This document shows, one piece after another, positions 7,090 to 12,867 of a DNA stretch of 15,566 bases (positions within the stretch are counted from its first letter, which is position 1; the number at the start of each line of letters is the position of its first letter). The stretch lies in the NCBI GenBank assembly GCA_964512675.1, contig CAZEJR010000033.1, forward strand, positions 1 to 15,566, written 5' to 3'. The translations under genes and the position numbers were made by a program. The stretch is from A07HB70 sp964512675 (lineage in GTDB: Archaea; Halobacteriota; Halobacteria; Halobacteriales; Haloferacaceae). The notes under the pieces are model-generated. The model saw only the letters and a list, made by a program, of their open reading frames with translations. It made no database searches and was not told where the DNA came from.

Positions 7090-7665
7090 ATGTACGTCCG
7101 CGACGCCAAGAACCGGGACGAGGCGTGGCTCCTCGACCAGATCGAGGCGCTCGGACTCTCCGACGTCGGCTTTCGCTCCCGTGACTTCGTGATCGCCGTC
7201 GACGAGACCACCGACGAGCGAGCGGGCTTCGGCCGGCTCCGGATCCTCGGCGACGGCGACGACGTCTGTGAGCTGACCGACGTCGGCGTCCCCCCCGAGT
7301 GGCGCGGACAGGGCGTGGGTGCCCACGTCGTCGAGCGGCTGGTCGGTCAGGCCACCGACGCCGGCTTCGAGACGGTCTACGGCGTCACAGACGACCCGTC
7401 GTATCTCACGCAGTTCGGGTTCGCCGTCGCCGACCCCGACGACACCCCCGAGCCGATCCGGGGCCGCGACCGTGACGACGGCCAGGTGCCGGTCGTCCTC
7501 GCCGCCGACGCCTTCGAGATGCCGACGCGCCTGCGCGAGGCGTTCAAGTCTGCCCGACCGGGGGGCGCCGACCCCGACGACCGGACAGACGACCCCGAGG
7601 TCACCGCAGAGGAGTTCGGTATCGACCCCGACGAGGCCACCTACAAGTACGACACCGGCGACTGA
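7090..7665 (+). CDS. GNAT family N-acetyltransferase
   Basis: A 191-residue protein with the GNAT acetyl-CoA fold. A beta-strand region (GFGRLRIL...ELTDVGVPPEW) leads into motif A, RGQGVG at residues 72-77, which binds the pyrophosphate of acetyl-CoA, followed by the helix AHVVERLVGQA and the strand TVYGVTDDPSYLTQFGF, a typical motif B region. The remaining 80 residues form a C-terminal extension rich in Asp, Pro and Arg (DGQVPVVLAADAF, then a charged tail), which may help select the substrate. The acceptor (small molecule or protein) cannot be told. The ATG at 7090 is preferred to in-frame starts further upstream because of the TATA-like sequence 27 bases before it. It is divergent from an acyl-CoA synthetase; many such synthetases are controlled by GNAT acetylation of the A10 lysine, so a link is possible but unproven. 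Confidence 0.85.
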   Translation: MYVRDAKNRDEAWLLDQIEALGLSDVGFRSRDFVIAVDETTDERAGFGRLRILGDGDDVCELTDVGVPPEWRGQGVGAHVVERLVGQATDAGFETVYGVTDDPSYLTQFGFAVADPDDTPEPIRGRDRDDGQVPVVLAADAFEMPTRLREAFKSARPGGADPDDRTDDPEVTAEEFGIDPDEATYKYDTGD

Positions 7666-7680
7666 CGAACGTCTGACGCA

Positions 7681-7688
7681 CTTACTTG
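7681..7688 (+). promoter_or_regulatory. Putative TATA element of the small RHH-like gene
   Basis: CTTACTTG is centred about 28 bases before the GTG at 7713 and decides between that start and the upstream TTG at 7686, which lies inside the element. Confidence 0.45.
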
Positions 7689-7712
7689 TGCGAGCGCGGC
7701 GCGTCGAGTGAC

Positions 7713-7904
7713 GTGAACGTCGACTCGCTCGGAACAGAGGCAGTCGAGATAGAGCTCGACGAGGAGACGCTTGAGCGACTCGAGGCGAAGGCGTTCAGTG
7801 ACCACCGCGACAGCCGCGCGGCGGCGGTCAGCGACCTGTTAGACGAGTGGCTGAAGCGTGAACACGGAGACGAGGGCGAGGGCGAAGACGAACACGAGCG
7901 CTGA
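7713..7904 (+). CDS. Small ribbon-helix-helix-like (CopG-type) protein
   Basis: A 63-residue acidic protein. Residues about 10-50 follow the ribbon-helix-helix pattern: a short strand (AVEIELDEE), helix 1 (TLERLEAKAFSDH), a turn with DSRAA, and helix 2 (AVSDLLDEWLKRE). The last 13 residues are Glu/Asp/Gly/His-rich and probably disordered. Such proteins usually bind DNA as dimers, as autoregulators or antitoxins. No toxin gene is adjacent: upstream is a GNAT acetyltransferase with 47 bases between, and downstream is a convergent membrane protein. The RHH strand here is more acidic than usual for a DNA-contacting strand, so DNA binding is uncertain. The start was chosen from the TATA spacing. 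Confidence 0.68.
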   Translation: MNVDSLGTEAVEIELDEETLERLEAKAFSDHRDSRAAAVSDLLDEWLKREHGDEGEGEDEHER

Positions 7905-7918
7905 TACCGGCGGTCGGC

Positions 7919-8167
7919 TCAGGTTCTGTCGACGAGAAAGTCCGTACTGAACGCGATCCACGCCAGTACCGAACAGAACAGGATCGGCGGGAGGATCGCG
8001 AACGCCCACAGCGGCTCGATCCCCCAGCCGAGGAGGAGCACGACGTCGGCGAGTCCGAGCGCGAGAAACGGGGCGACCGCGAGCGCGGCCAGTCGCCGGT
8101 TCAGACCGTCGTCGGGACCGGGGCCGGCGTCTGTCTCCGGGTCCCGGTCGCCCGTCGTCGTCGCCAT
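7919..8167 (-). CDS. Small two-helix membrane protein
   Basis: An 82-residue protein with an acidic cytoplasmic N-terminus (MATTTGDRDPETDAGPGPDDG) and two hydrophobic segments: about 25-45 (LAALAVAPFLALGLADVVLLLGW) and 50-75 (LWAFAILPPILFCSVLAWIAF), ending in FLVDRT. No signal peptide or catalytic motif is visible. It looks like a conserved small haloarchaeal membrane protein type, but I cannot name a function. The start is the ATG at 8167, supported by an AT-rich stretch (TTTTT on the minus strand) 27 bases upstream. It ends 14 bases from the convergent RHH-like gene. Confidence 0.75.
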   Translation of the reverse strand: MATTTGDRDPETDAGPGPDDGLNRRLAALAVAPFLALGLADVVLLLGWGIEPLWAFAILPPILFCSVLAWIAFSTDFLVDRT

Positions 8168-8189
8168 ACCCGACTGTCGGCGTCTGTGC

Positions 8190-8198
8190 GCAAAAAGC
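8190..8198 (-). promoter_or_regulatory. Putative TATA element of the 82-aa membrane protein
   Basis: On the minus strand this reads GCTTTTTGC, centred about 27 bases before the ATG at 8167; predicts a leaderless transcript. It lies in the 40-base gap between two minus-strand genes, so they can be expressed separately. Confidence 0.45.
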
Positions 8199-8207
8199 GT
8201 CGTGGTC

Positions 8208-8474
8208 CTACCCACCGACCCGCTCGTCGTCGAACCGCGAGGCGAGCCGGACCGCGGCGAACAGACCGCCGACGAACAGGAGGCCGAGCACCCCTGCGAA
8301 GACCCCCACTGCGAGCGGCGCGGTCGGGAGGGCGACGACGCCGAACGCGACGACGGGCTCGCCGCGGTCGGCGCTGACGCCGCCGACGAACGAGCCGACG
8401 ACGAAGCCGACGACGACGGCAGCCGCGCCGAACGCCAGCAGCACCCGCCGTCCCGACGCCTGCCGCGTGGTCAC
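8208..8474 (-). CDS. Small membrane protein, 88 aa
   Basis: A small hydrophobic protein starting at GTG 8474. Residues about 11-32 (VLLAFGAAAVVVGFVVGSFVGG) and about 50-76 (ending GVFAGVLGLLFVGGLFAAV) are membrane helices; a shorter hydrophobic stretch around VVAFGVVALPTAP lies between them. The protein ends in a charged RFDDERVGG tail. It resembles a small haloarchaeal family that I vaguely recall next to cytidine deaminase genes (possibly DUF7520), but I cannot confirm this. It is divergent from cytidine deaminase, with only 59 bases between start codons and two back-to-back TATA-like elements. An upstream extension to 8585 would overlap the deaminase gene and is rejected. Function unknown. 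Confidence 0.75.
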   Translation of the reverse strand: MTTRQASGRRVLLAFGAAAVVVGFVVGSFVGGVSADRGEPVVAFGVVALPTAPLAVGVFAGVLGLLFVGGLFAAVRLASRFDDERVGG

Positions 8475-8495
8475 GCCACGACTCGGTGGGGCGAC

Positions 8496-8510
8496 GTATA
8501 GACGCTTTTG
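8496..8510. promoter_or_regulatory. Back-to-back promoters for the 88-aa membrane protein (-) and cytidine deaminase (+)
   Basis: The 59-base divergent region holds GTATAG (8496-8501), which reads CTATAC on the minus strand, 24 bases from the GTG at 8474, and CTTTTG (8505-8510), 26 bases before the GTG at 8534. Both predict leaderless transcripts. The two elements nearly touch, so binding of the basal factors at one may exclude the other (inference). Confidence 0.5.
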
Positions 8511-8533
8511 CCCGCGCGGTCCGGAGACGGAGT

Positions 8534-8926
8534 GTGGACGACGAGACACTCCTGTCGCTGGCGCGCGAGGCGACCGACGACGCACGGGTCCCGTACTCCG
8601 AGTTCCGCGTCGGAGCCGCCGCTCTGACGACAGCCGGCGAGACGTACACCGGCGCGAACCTCGAGGTGTCGAACTACTCGAACTCGCTCCACGCCGAGGA
8701 GGTGGCCGTCGCCCGGGCGCTGATGGACGGCGCCGCGTCGGTCGAGGCCGTCGCCGTCGCGTCGTCGGCGCCGGACCTGATCACGCCCTGCGGGATGTGC
8801 CGACAGACGCTCGCGGAGTTCTGCGCTCCCGACCTCCGTGTCGTCTGCGAGGCCGCGGACGGCGTACGGACGTTCGCGCTCGACGATCTCCTGCCCGCGG
8901 CGTTCGACGGCGACGTCCTCCAGTAG
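8534..8926 (+). CDS. cdd: Cytidine deaminase
   Basis: A 130-residue enzyme that deaminates cytidine or deoxycytidine to uridine, a cytosolic step in pyrimidine salvage. The zinc site is clear: His53-Ala-Glu55 (HAE, Glu being the proton shuttle) and PCGMC with Cys86 and Cys89. The substrate-binding YSEFRVGAA and FN-like GANLEVSNY segments are in the usual places. The length matches short, tetrameric deaminases of the Bacillus type, yet these usually have Cys at the first zinc ligand (CAE) whereas here it is His, as in the long dimeric E. coli type. The GTG at 8534 was chosen over the upstream GTG at 8486 because the TATA-like CTTTTG lies between them at the right spacing and the added residues would be Arg-rich. 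A uridine phosphorylase-like gene follows on the same strand. Confidence 0.95.
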   Translation: MDDETLLSLAREATDDARVPYSEFRVGAAALTTAGETYTGANLEVSNYSNSLHAEEVAVARALMDGAASVEAVAVASSAPDLITPCGMCRQTLAEFCAPDLRVVCEAADGVRTFALDDLLPAAFDGDVLQ

Positions 8927-9141
8927 AACCAATATAAGGTGTTGATGTTCTACCTATGCGTGGCCTCCGTATGTACGTAAGCGTTTTTCCACACAACGGT
9001 TGACATCTCACCGTGGCGTCCGTCGGGGCGGTCCACACGGCGGCCCGGCGGGCGCCCCGGTCGCGGGCGGGCCATACCTCCGTCCGACCGACCGCTTTCC
9101 GGTACGCTTTAGCGCTGTCCCTGCCCACACGTCTCCGACTC
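8927..9141 (+). other. 215-base intergenic region between cytidine deaminase and uridine phosphorylase
   Basis: The first 75 bases are unusually AT-rich for this window (for example AATATAAGG at 8932-8940 and GCGTTTTTCC at 8981-8990), and the rest is GC-rich. I found no credible gene in any frame; possible reading frames are Arg-rich and use rare codons such as TTA. The T-run at 8984-8988 could end the deaminase transcript or act as a second, upstream promoter: it lies 27 bases before an in-frame GTG at 9013 that would add 43 Arg-rich residues to the next protein. Confidence 0.4.
9104..9113 (+). promoter_or_regulatory. Putative TATA element of uridine phosphorylase
   Basis: ACGCTTTAGC is centred about 32 bases before the GTG at 9142; predicts a leader of only a few bases and supports that start. 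Confidence 0.5.
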
Positions 9142-9957
9142 GTGGACAGCGAAGACCCGAACGAGGACCGTGGCTACCACCTCGAGGTGGGCCCGGACGA
9201 CGTCGCCGACGCCGTCCTCCTGCCCGGCGACCCCGACCGCGTCGAGACGGTCGCGACGACGTGGGACGAGGCACACGCGGTCGCACGGCACCGGGAGTAC
9301 CACACGCTCACCGGCGCGTACGACGGAACGCCGCTCTCGGTGACGTCGACTGGCATCGGATCGCCGTCGGCGGCGATCGCCGTCGAGGAACTCGCCCGTG
9401 CCGGGGTCGACACGACGATCCGGGTCGGGTCCTGTGGCGCCCTCGATCCGGACGTCTCGACGGGCGACCTCGTGATCACCGAGGGCGCCGTGCGACAGGA
9501 GGGGACGAGCGACGAGTACGTCCGCGAGGACTACCCCGCGGTCGCCAGCGGCGAGGTCGTGTCGGCACTCGTCGCCGCCGCAGAGCGCCTCGGCCACGAC
9601 TACCACGTCGGGACGACCCTGAGCGCGGACTCCTTCTACGCCGGGCAGGGACGCCCCGGCTATCGAGGCTACCTGCCCTCCCACCAGGCGACCCTCGTCG
9701 ACGACCTCCGGGCGGCGAACGTGACGAACGTCGAGATGGAGACGGCGGCGATCCTGACCCTCGCCGGACTGTACGACCTGCGGGCGGGCGCGGTCTGTAC
9801 CGTCTACGCGAACCGCGCGACGGGTGCCTTCGAGGTGACCGGAGAACGACGGGCGGCGGAGACGGCGAGTCTCGCGGTCCACCTGCTCGCCCGGATGGAC
9901 GAGGTGAAGCAGTCGGCAGGCGTAGACCGCTGGCACGCCGGTCTGTCGCTGTCTTAA
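9142..9957 (+). CDS. udp: Uridine phosphorylase-like nucleoside phosphorylase
   Basis: A 271-residue nucleoside phosphorylase (family I) expected to split uridine with phosphate to uracil and ribose-1-phosphate. Visible motifs are the phosphate-binding LLPGDPDRV, STGIGSPSAAIAVEEL, RVGSCGALDPDVSTGD followed by EGAVRQEGTS, DSFYAGQ (E. coli Udp has DTFYPGQ), and the ribose-binding VEMETAAILTLAGL followed by RAGAVCTVYANR, which match uridine phosphorylase more closely than purine phosphorylases. It follows cytidine deaminase on the same strand, giving two consecutive steps of pyrimidine nucleoside salvage. In haloarchaea, ribose-1-phosphate from such enzymes may feed the pentose bisphosphate route; this is family-level knowledge, not shown here. 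The GTG at 9142 is preferred because a TATA-like GCTTTAGC lies 32 bases upstream and the longer N-terminus is Arg-rich. Specificity for uridine versus other nucleosides is not certain. Confidence 0.9.
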   Translation: MDSEDPNEDRGYHLEVGPDDVADAVLLPGDPDRVETVATTWDEAHAVARHREYHTLTGAYDGTPLSVTSTGIGSPSAAIAVEELARAGVDTTIRVGSCGALDPDVSTGDLVITEGAVRQEGTSDEYVREDYPAVASGEVVSALVAAAERLGHDYHVGTTLSADSFYAGQGRPGYRGYLPSHQATLVDDLRAANVTNVEMETAAILTLAGLYDLRAGAVCTVYANRATGAFEVTGERRAAETASLAVHLLARMDEVKQSAGVDRWHAGLSLS

Positions 9958-9995
9958 CCCGACAGTACGGTCGCTCTCGTCGCGCGACCGACGCG

Positions 9996-10003
9996 CATTT
10001 ACC
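9996..10003 (+). promoter_or_regulatory. Putative TATA element of the NADH dehydrogenase-like gene
   Basis: CATTTACC is centred about 26 bases before the GTG at 10026, predicting a leaderless transcript independent of the upstream phosphorylase gene. Confidence 0.5.
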
Positions 10004-10025
10004 CGCAGATTCCGGACCGACTCTC

Positions 10026-11222
10026 GTGACCGACCGTGTCGTCGTTCTTGGATCCGGCTACGCCGGCGTCGGGGCCGTCCAGTCGTTCCAGGAGGTAGCG
10101 CCGCCGGGGACGGAACTCGTCTGGGTGTCGGACGTCGACTATCACCTCGTGCTCCACGAGGCCCACCGGGTGATCCGGAACCCCAGCGTCGAGTCAAAGG
10201 TGACCGTTCCGGTCGACGAACTCGCTCCCGACGCCGAGTTCGTCCGGGGCCACGTCGAGTCCGTCGACGTCGACGACCGGACCGTCCGTCTCGACGAGGA
10301 CGCCGACCGCGCGACCGTCGACTACGACTACCTGCTCGTCGCCATCGGCACCGAGACGGCGTTCTACGGGATCGACGGACTGCGCGAGCACTCGCTGACG
10401 CTGAAGAGTCTCGACGACGCCCGCGCTATCAACGACGCCGTCCGGACCGCGGCAGCGGAGGCGAGCGAGGACGACCCGGCGCACGTCGTCGTCGGCGGTG
10501 CCGGCCTCTCGGGCATCCAGTGTGCCGGCGAGGTGGCCGGCTGGCGCGACGACCACGACGCGCCCGTCGAGGTGTCGCTGGTCGAGGGGCTCGACGAGAT
10601 ATTCCCGAACAACGACCCGGAGATCCAGGGCGCGCTCCGGGTCCGCGTCGAGAACGCCGACGTCGACGTCCACACGGGCGAGTTCGTCTCTGCCGTCGAC
10701 GGCGAGACGGTGTACGTCGGCGGCGGCGAGGACGCATCGCCGACCGAGTTGGACTACGACGTCCTCGTCTGGACCGGCGGGATCGCGGGCCGCGAGGCCG
10801 CGGCTGCAACCGGCGTCGACCAAGACGAGCGGAACAACCGTCTCGAGGCCGGGACGAACTTCCGGACGAGCGACGACCGCGTGTTCGCCGTCGGCGACGC
10901 CGCCCTGGTCGACCAAGACGACGAGGTCGCGCCGCCAACCGCACAGGCGGCGTGGGACGCCGCAGAGGTCGCGGGCGCGAACCTCGCCCGCGCCGTCGAG
11001 GGGCGCCCGCTCCAGACGTGGCGCCACGTCGACAAGGGGACGCTCATCTCTGTCGGCCACGACGCCGTTGCACATCAGGTGAAGATACCCGGGGTCGGGC
11101 CCTTGCTCCCCCGGACGTTCGGCGGTCCGGTCGCCAGACTGCTGAAGAAGGCGGTCGCGTGCCGCTGGATCGCGGACATCTCCACGCCGACACGGGCGCT
11201 CCGGGCGTGGAGCGACATGTAA
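10026..11222 (+). CDS. FAD-dependent pyridine nucleotide-disulfide-type oxidoreductase, type II NADH dehydrogenase-like
   Basis: A 398-residue flavoprotein that probably oxidises NADH and passes electrons to membrane quinone without pumping protons. The FAD-binding motif is at the N-terminus (VVVLGSGYAG, GxGxxG at residues 9-14). Next come the YLLVAIGTET segment, the second nucleotide-binding motif for NADH (VVVGGAGLSG, glycines at 158, 160 and 163) and the FAD-contacting VFAVGDAA (Asp291) followed by PPTAQAAWDAAEVAGANLARAV. There is no redox-active CxxC pair, which argues against a disulfide reductase, and no separate membrane helix; attachment would be peripheral. Sulfide:quinone reductase is an alternative, but the characteristic Cys residues are not evident. 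The GTG at 10026 is supported by the TATA spacing and starts right at the Rossmann strand. It converges with a winged-helix regulator 7 bases away. Confidence 0.87.
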   Translation: MTDRVVVLGSGYAGVGAVQSFQEVAPPGTELVWVSDVDYHLVLHEAHRVIRNPSVESKVTVPVDELAPDAEFVRGHVESVDVDDRTVRLDEDADRATVDYDYLLVAIGTETAFYGIDGLREHSLTLKSLDDARAINDAVRTAAAEASEDDPAHVVVGGAGLSGIQCAGEVAGWRDDHDAPVEVSLVEGLDEIFPNNDPEIQGALRVRVENADVDVHTGEFVSAVDGETVYVGGGEDASPTELDYDVLVWTGGIAGREAAAATGVDQDERNNRLEAGTNFRTSDDRVFAVGDAALVDQDDEVAPPTAQAAWDAAEVAGANLARAVEGRPLQTWRHVDKGTLISVGHDAVAHQVKIPGVGPLLPRTFGGPVARLLKKAVACRWIADISTPTRALRAWSDM

Positions 11223-11229
11223 CCCGGCG

Positions 11230-11763
11230 TCAGTGGTCGGGCGCCTCGGCTGGCGCCTCCATCCGGTCTATCTGGAGCATCAGCGTGTTCTCCGTGTCGT
11301 CCTTTCCGTCGACGGCCCCACGGATCACGAGCTTCGACAGCGGTGTCGGCCCGACGACGACGGTGTCGCCCTCGTGGAAGTCTCGCATCGACCCCTGGAG
11401 GTGGATGACGGCCCGACAGAGTTCGGGGTGGTGGACGCTCGTCAGGTCGATGCCGCTGACGTTCGCGTCCTCGACGGCCTCGCCGCCGTGCGAGAGCGGG
11501 ACCGACGCCGGCTCGTCGAGACGCTGGTGGTCGAGCGCCTCGTACGCCCGCGTCGTCGGCTTGTAGCCGCCCTTCGGACCGGGGACCCCTTCGACGAGCT
11601 GCAGCGCCTTCAGGCTCTGCATCTGGTTGCGGATCGTCCCCGCGTTGCGGTCGACCTCCTGTGCTATCTGTTCGCCCTTTACCGCGTCTTCGTGTTCCCG
11701 GAACAGGTTCACGAGCGCCGTCAGGATCGTTCGCTGGCTCGACGTGAGTTCGATAGAGGACAT
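11230..11763 (-). CDS. Winged-helix transcriptional regulator (Rrf2-like)
   Basis: A 177-residue predicted DNA-binding protein. Residues 1-80 form a winged helix: LTSSQRTILTALVNLFREHEDAVKGEQIAQEVDRNAGTIRNQ contains the helix-turn-helix, followed by MQSLKALQLVEGVPGPKGGYKPTTRAYEAL, the wing with the GPKGGY turn seen in archaeal Rrf2-like regulators. The C-terminal half (about 100-170) is mainly predicted beta-strand (CRAVIHLQGSMRDFHEGDTVVVG...LVIRGAV...NTLMLQIDRM) and may sense a ligand; no Cys cluster for an iron-sulfur centre is present (only one Cys). It ends 7 bases from the NADH dehydrogenase-like gene and is divergent from an epimerase-like gene with 79 bases between starts, so the latter, or itself, are the simplest targets (inference). 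A TATA-like TTTATC lies about 29 bases before its ATG. Confidence 0.85.
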   Translation of the reverse strand: MSSIELTSSQRTILTALVNLFREHEDAVKGEQIAQEVDRNAGTIRNQMQSLKALQLVEGVPGPKGGYKPTTRAYEALDHQRLDEPASVPLSHGGEAVEDANVSGIDLTSVHHPELCRAVIHLQGSMRDFHEGDTVVVGPTPLSKLVIRGAVDGKDDTENTLMLQIDRMEAPAEAPDH

Positions 11764-11787
11764 AGCTGGCGATCCTCGGCGACGTCA

Positions 11788-11818
11788 GATAAATTCGTCG
11801 GGGGTCGACACCGTTTAG
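11788..11818. promoter_or_regulatory. Divergent promoters for the regulator (-) and epimerase (+)
   Basis: GATAAATTC (11788-11796; GAATTTATC on the minus strand) is 29 bases from the regulator ATG at 11763, and CCGTTTAG (11811-11818) is 27 bases from the epimerase ATG at 11843. Both fit leaderless starts. A regulator site between them could control both genes, but no clear palindromic operator is visible. Confidence 0.5.
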
Positions 11819-11842
11819 TCCGGCCTCTGCCTCCAGACGGGC

Positions 11843-12757
11843 ATGAGAGACACGCGCGTCCTCGTCACCGGCGGCGCGGGCTTCGTCGGGTCGACGCTCG
11901 CGAACGCCCTCGCGCCGAAAAACGAGGTGGTTGCGCTCGACGACCTCCACCTCGGGACGCCAGACAACCTCGACCCCGGCGTCGAGTTCGTCCGCGGGAG
12001 CGTCCTCGACGACGACTGGCCCGCGGACGTCGACGTCGTCTTTCACCTCGCGGCGCTGTCCTCGCGGTCGATGCTCGAGGCGAACCCCCGGCGCGGCACC
12101 CGGGTCAACGTCGAGGGAACGGTCAACGTGATCGAACGGACGCGCGAACACGCCGATACGGTGGTGTACGCCGGTACGTCGTCGATGTACGACGACGACC
12201 CGCCCGCACACGAGGACGACCCCGTGACCGCACAGACGTGTTACGAGGCGTCGATGCTCGCTCGGGACCGCTACATGGAGTACTACAACAGCTACCACGA
12301 CGACCTCGCGGTCGCGTCGGCCCGGTTCTCGTCGGTGTACGAGGGGTACGGCGGCAACGAGGCTCACAAGGGCGACTACGCGAACACCGTCTCGCAGTGG
12401 GCGGCGAAGATGGCCGACGGCGAGCAGCCGGTGCTGTGGGGCGACGGCTCACAGACCCGTGACTACGTCCACGTCTCCGACGTCGCCCGCGCGCTCGAGG
12501 CAATCGCCGACGAGCGCCTGACCGGCGCGTACAACGTCGGCACGGGCGAGAACTACAGCTTCGACGAGACGGTGGCGCTGCTAAACGAGGCGCTCGGCAC
12601 CGACATCGAGCCGGAGTACGAGCCGGTGCCGCTCACGAACTACAACTACCAGCAGCGGTTCGACGTCACCGAACTCCGCGAGGCGACGGGCTGGACGCCG
12701 ACGACCTCCTTCCCGGAGGGCGTGCGGCAGGTCTGCGTGCCGTACGTCGACGGCTGA
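11843..12757 (+). CDS. NAD-dependent epimerase/dehydratase (extended SDR) with altered catalytic motif
   Basis: A 304-residue extended short-chain dehydrogenase/reductase of the sugar-nucleotide epimerase or dehydratase type. The NAD-binding motif GGAGFVG is at residues 10-16, followed by an acidic DDLHLG after strand 2, VDVVFHLAAL, NVEGTVNVIE and the Ser-rich GTSSMY segment. The sugar-nucleotide region has the usual VLWGDGSQTRDYVHVSDVARA and GAYNVGTGENYSF signatures. The catalytic YxxxK is changed: Tyr134 is present, but the position of the Lys is Met138 (YEASM; codon ATG where AAG would give Lys). Loss of this Lys normally cripples NAD positioning and activity, so the protein may be inactive, use another residue, or carry a sequence error. 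Length is normal. Substrate is unknown; a role in surface glycan synthesis is typical for the family. Confidence 0.9.
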   Translation: MRDTRVLVTGGAGFVGSTLANALAPKNEVVALDDLHLGTPDNLDPGVEFVRGSVLDDDWPADVDVVFHLAALSSRSMLEANPRRGTRVNVEGTVNVIERTREHADTVVYAGTSSMYDDDPPAHEDDPVTAQTCYEASMLARDRYMEYYNSYHDDLAVASARFSSVYEGYGGNEAHKGDYANTVSQWAAKMADGEQPVLWGDGSQTRDYVHVSDVARALEAIADERLTGAYNVGTGENYSFDETVALLNEALGTDIEPEYEPVPLTNYNYQQRFDVTELREATGWTPTTSFPEGVRQVCVPYVDG

Positions 12758-12867
12758 CAGCCGACCGTCCCGTCGACCCGCCCCCTGCCACTCGCGGCAC
12801 ACGGGCGTCGGTCGGTCACTTGGGGCTCACGTCGGCGCTCGACCGCCGGAGCGAGGCGACAGGTCCG
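12758..12867. other. 110-base convergent intergenic region, epimerase and gyrA
   Basis: GC-rich stretch between two convergent 3' ends. I see no coding potential, no T-run and no strong hairpin in it. Confidence 0.4.

Noticed and set aside
5766..7184. 472-codon plus-strand open frame opposite the acyl-CoA synthetase
   Set aside because: A GC-driven shadow of a gene whose catalytic motifs are all visible on the other strand.
7008..7211. 68-residue N-terminal extension of the acyl-CoA synthetase
   Set aside because: It overlaps the acetyltransferase gene and its TATA element, is rich in Arg and Ser, and precedes the normal family start.
7686..7904. Ribbon-helix-helix protein as an antitoxin of a toxin-antitoxin pair
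   Set aside because: No toxin-like gene is adjacent or overlapping: the neighbours are a GNAT enzyme with a separate promoter 47 bases away and a convergent membrane protein. The GNAT is far longer than usual TacT-type toxins and the order and spacing do not fit an operon with overlap.
9013..9141. 43-residue extension of uridine phosphorylase from GTG 9013
   Set aside because: Arg/Ala-rich, includes a rare TTA codon and is not a family feature; a TATA element at 9106-9113 fits the GTG at 9142. A T-run 27 bases before 9013 keeps some doubt.
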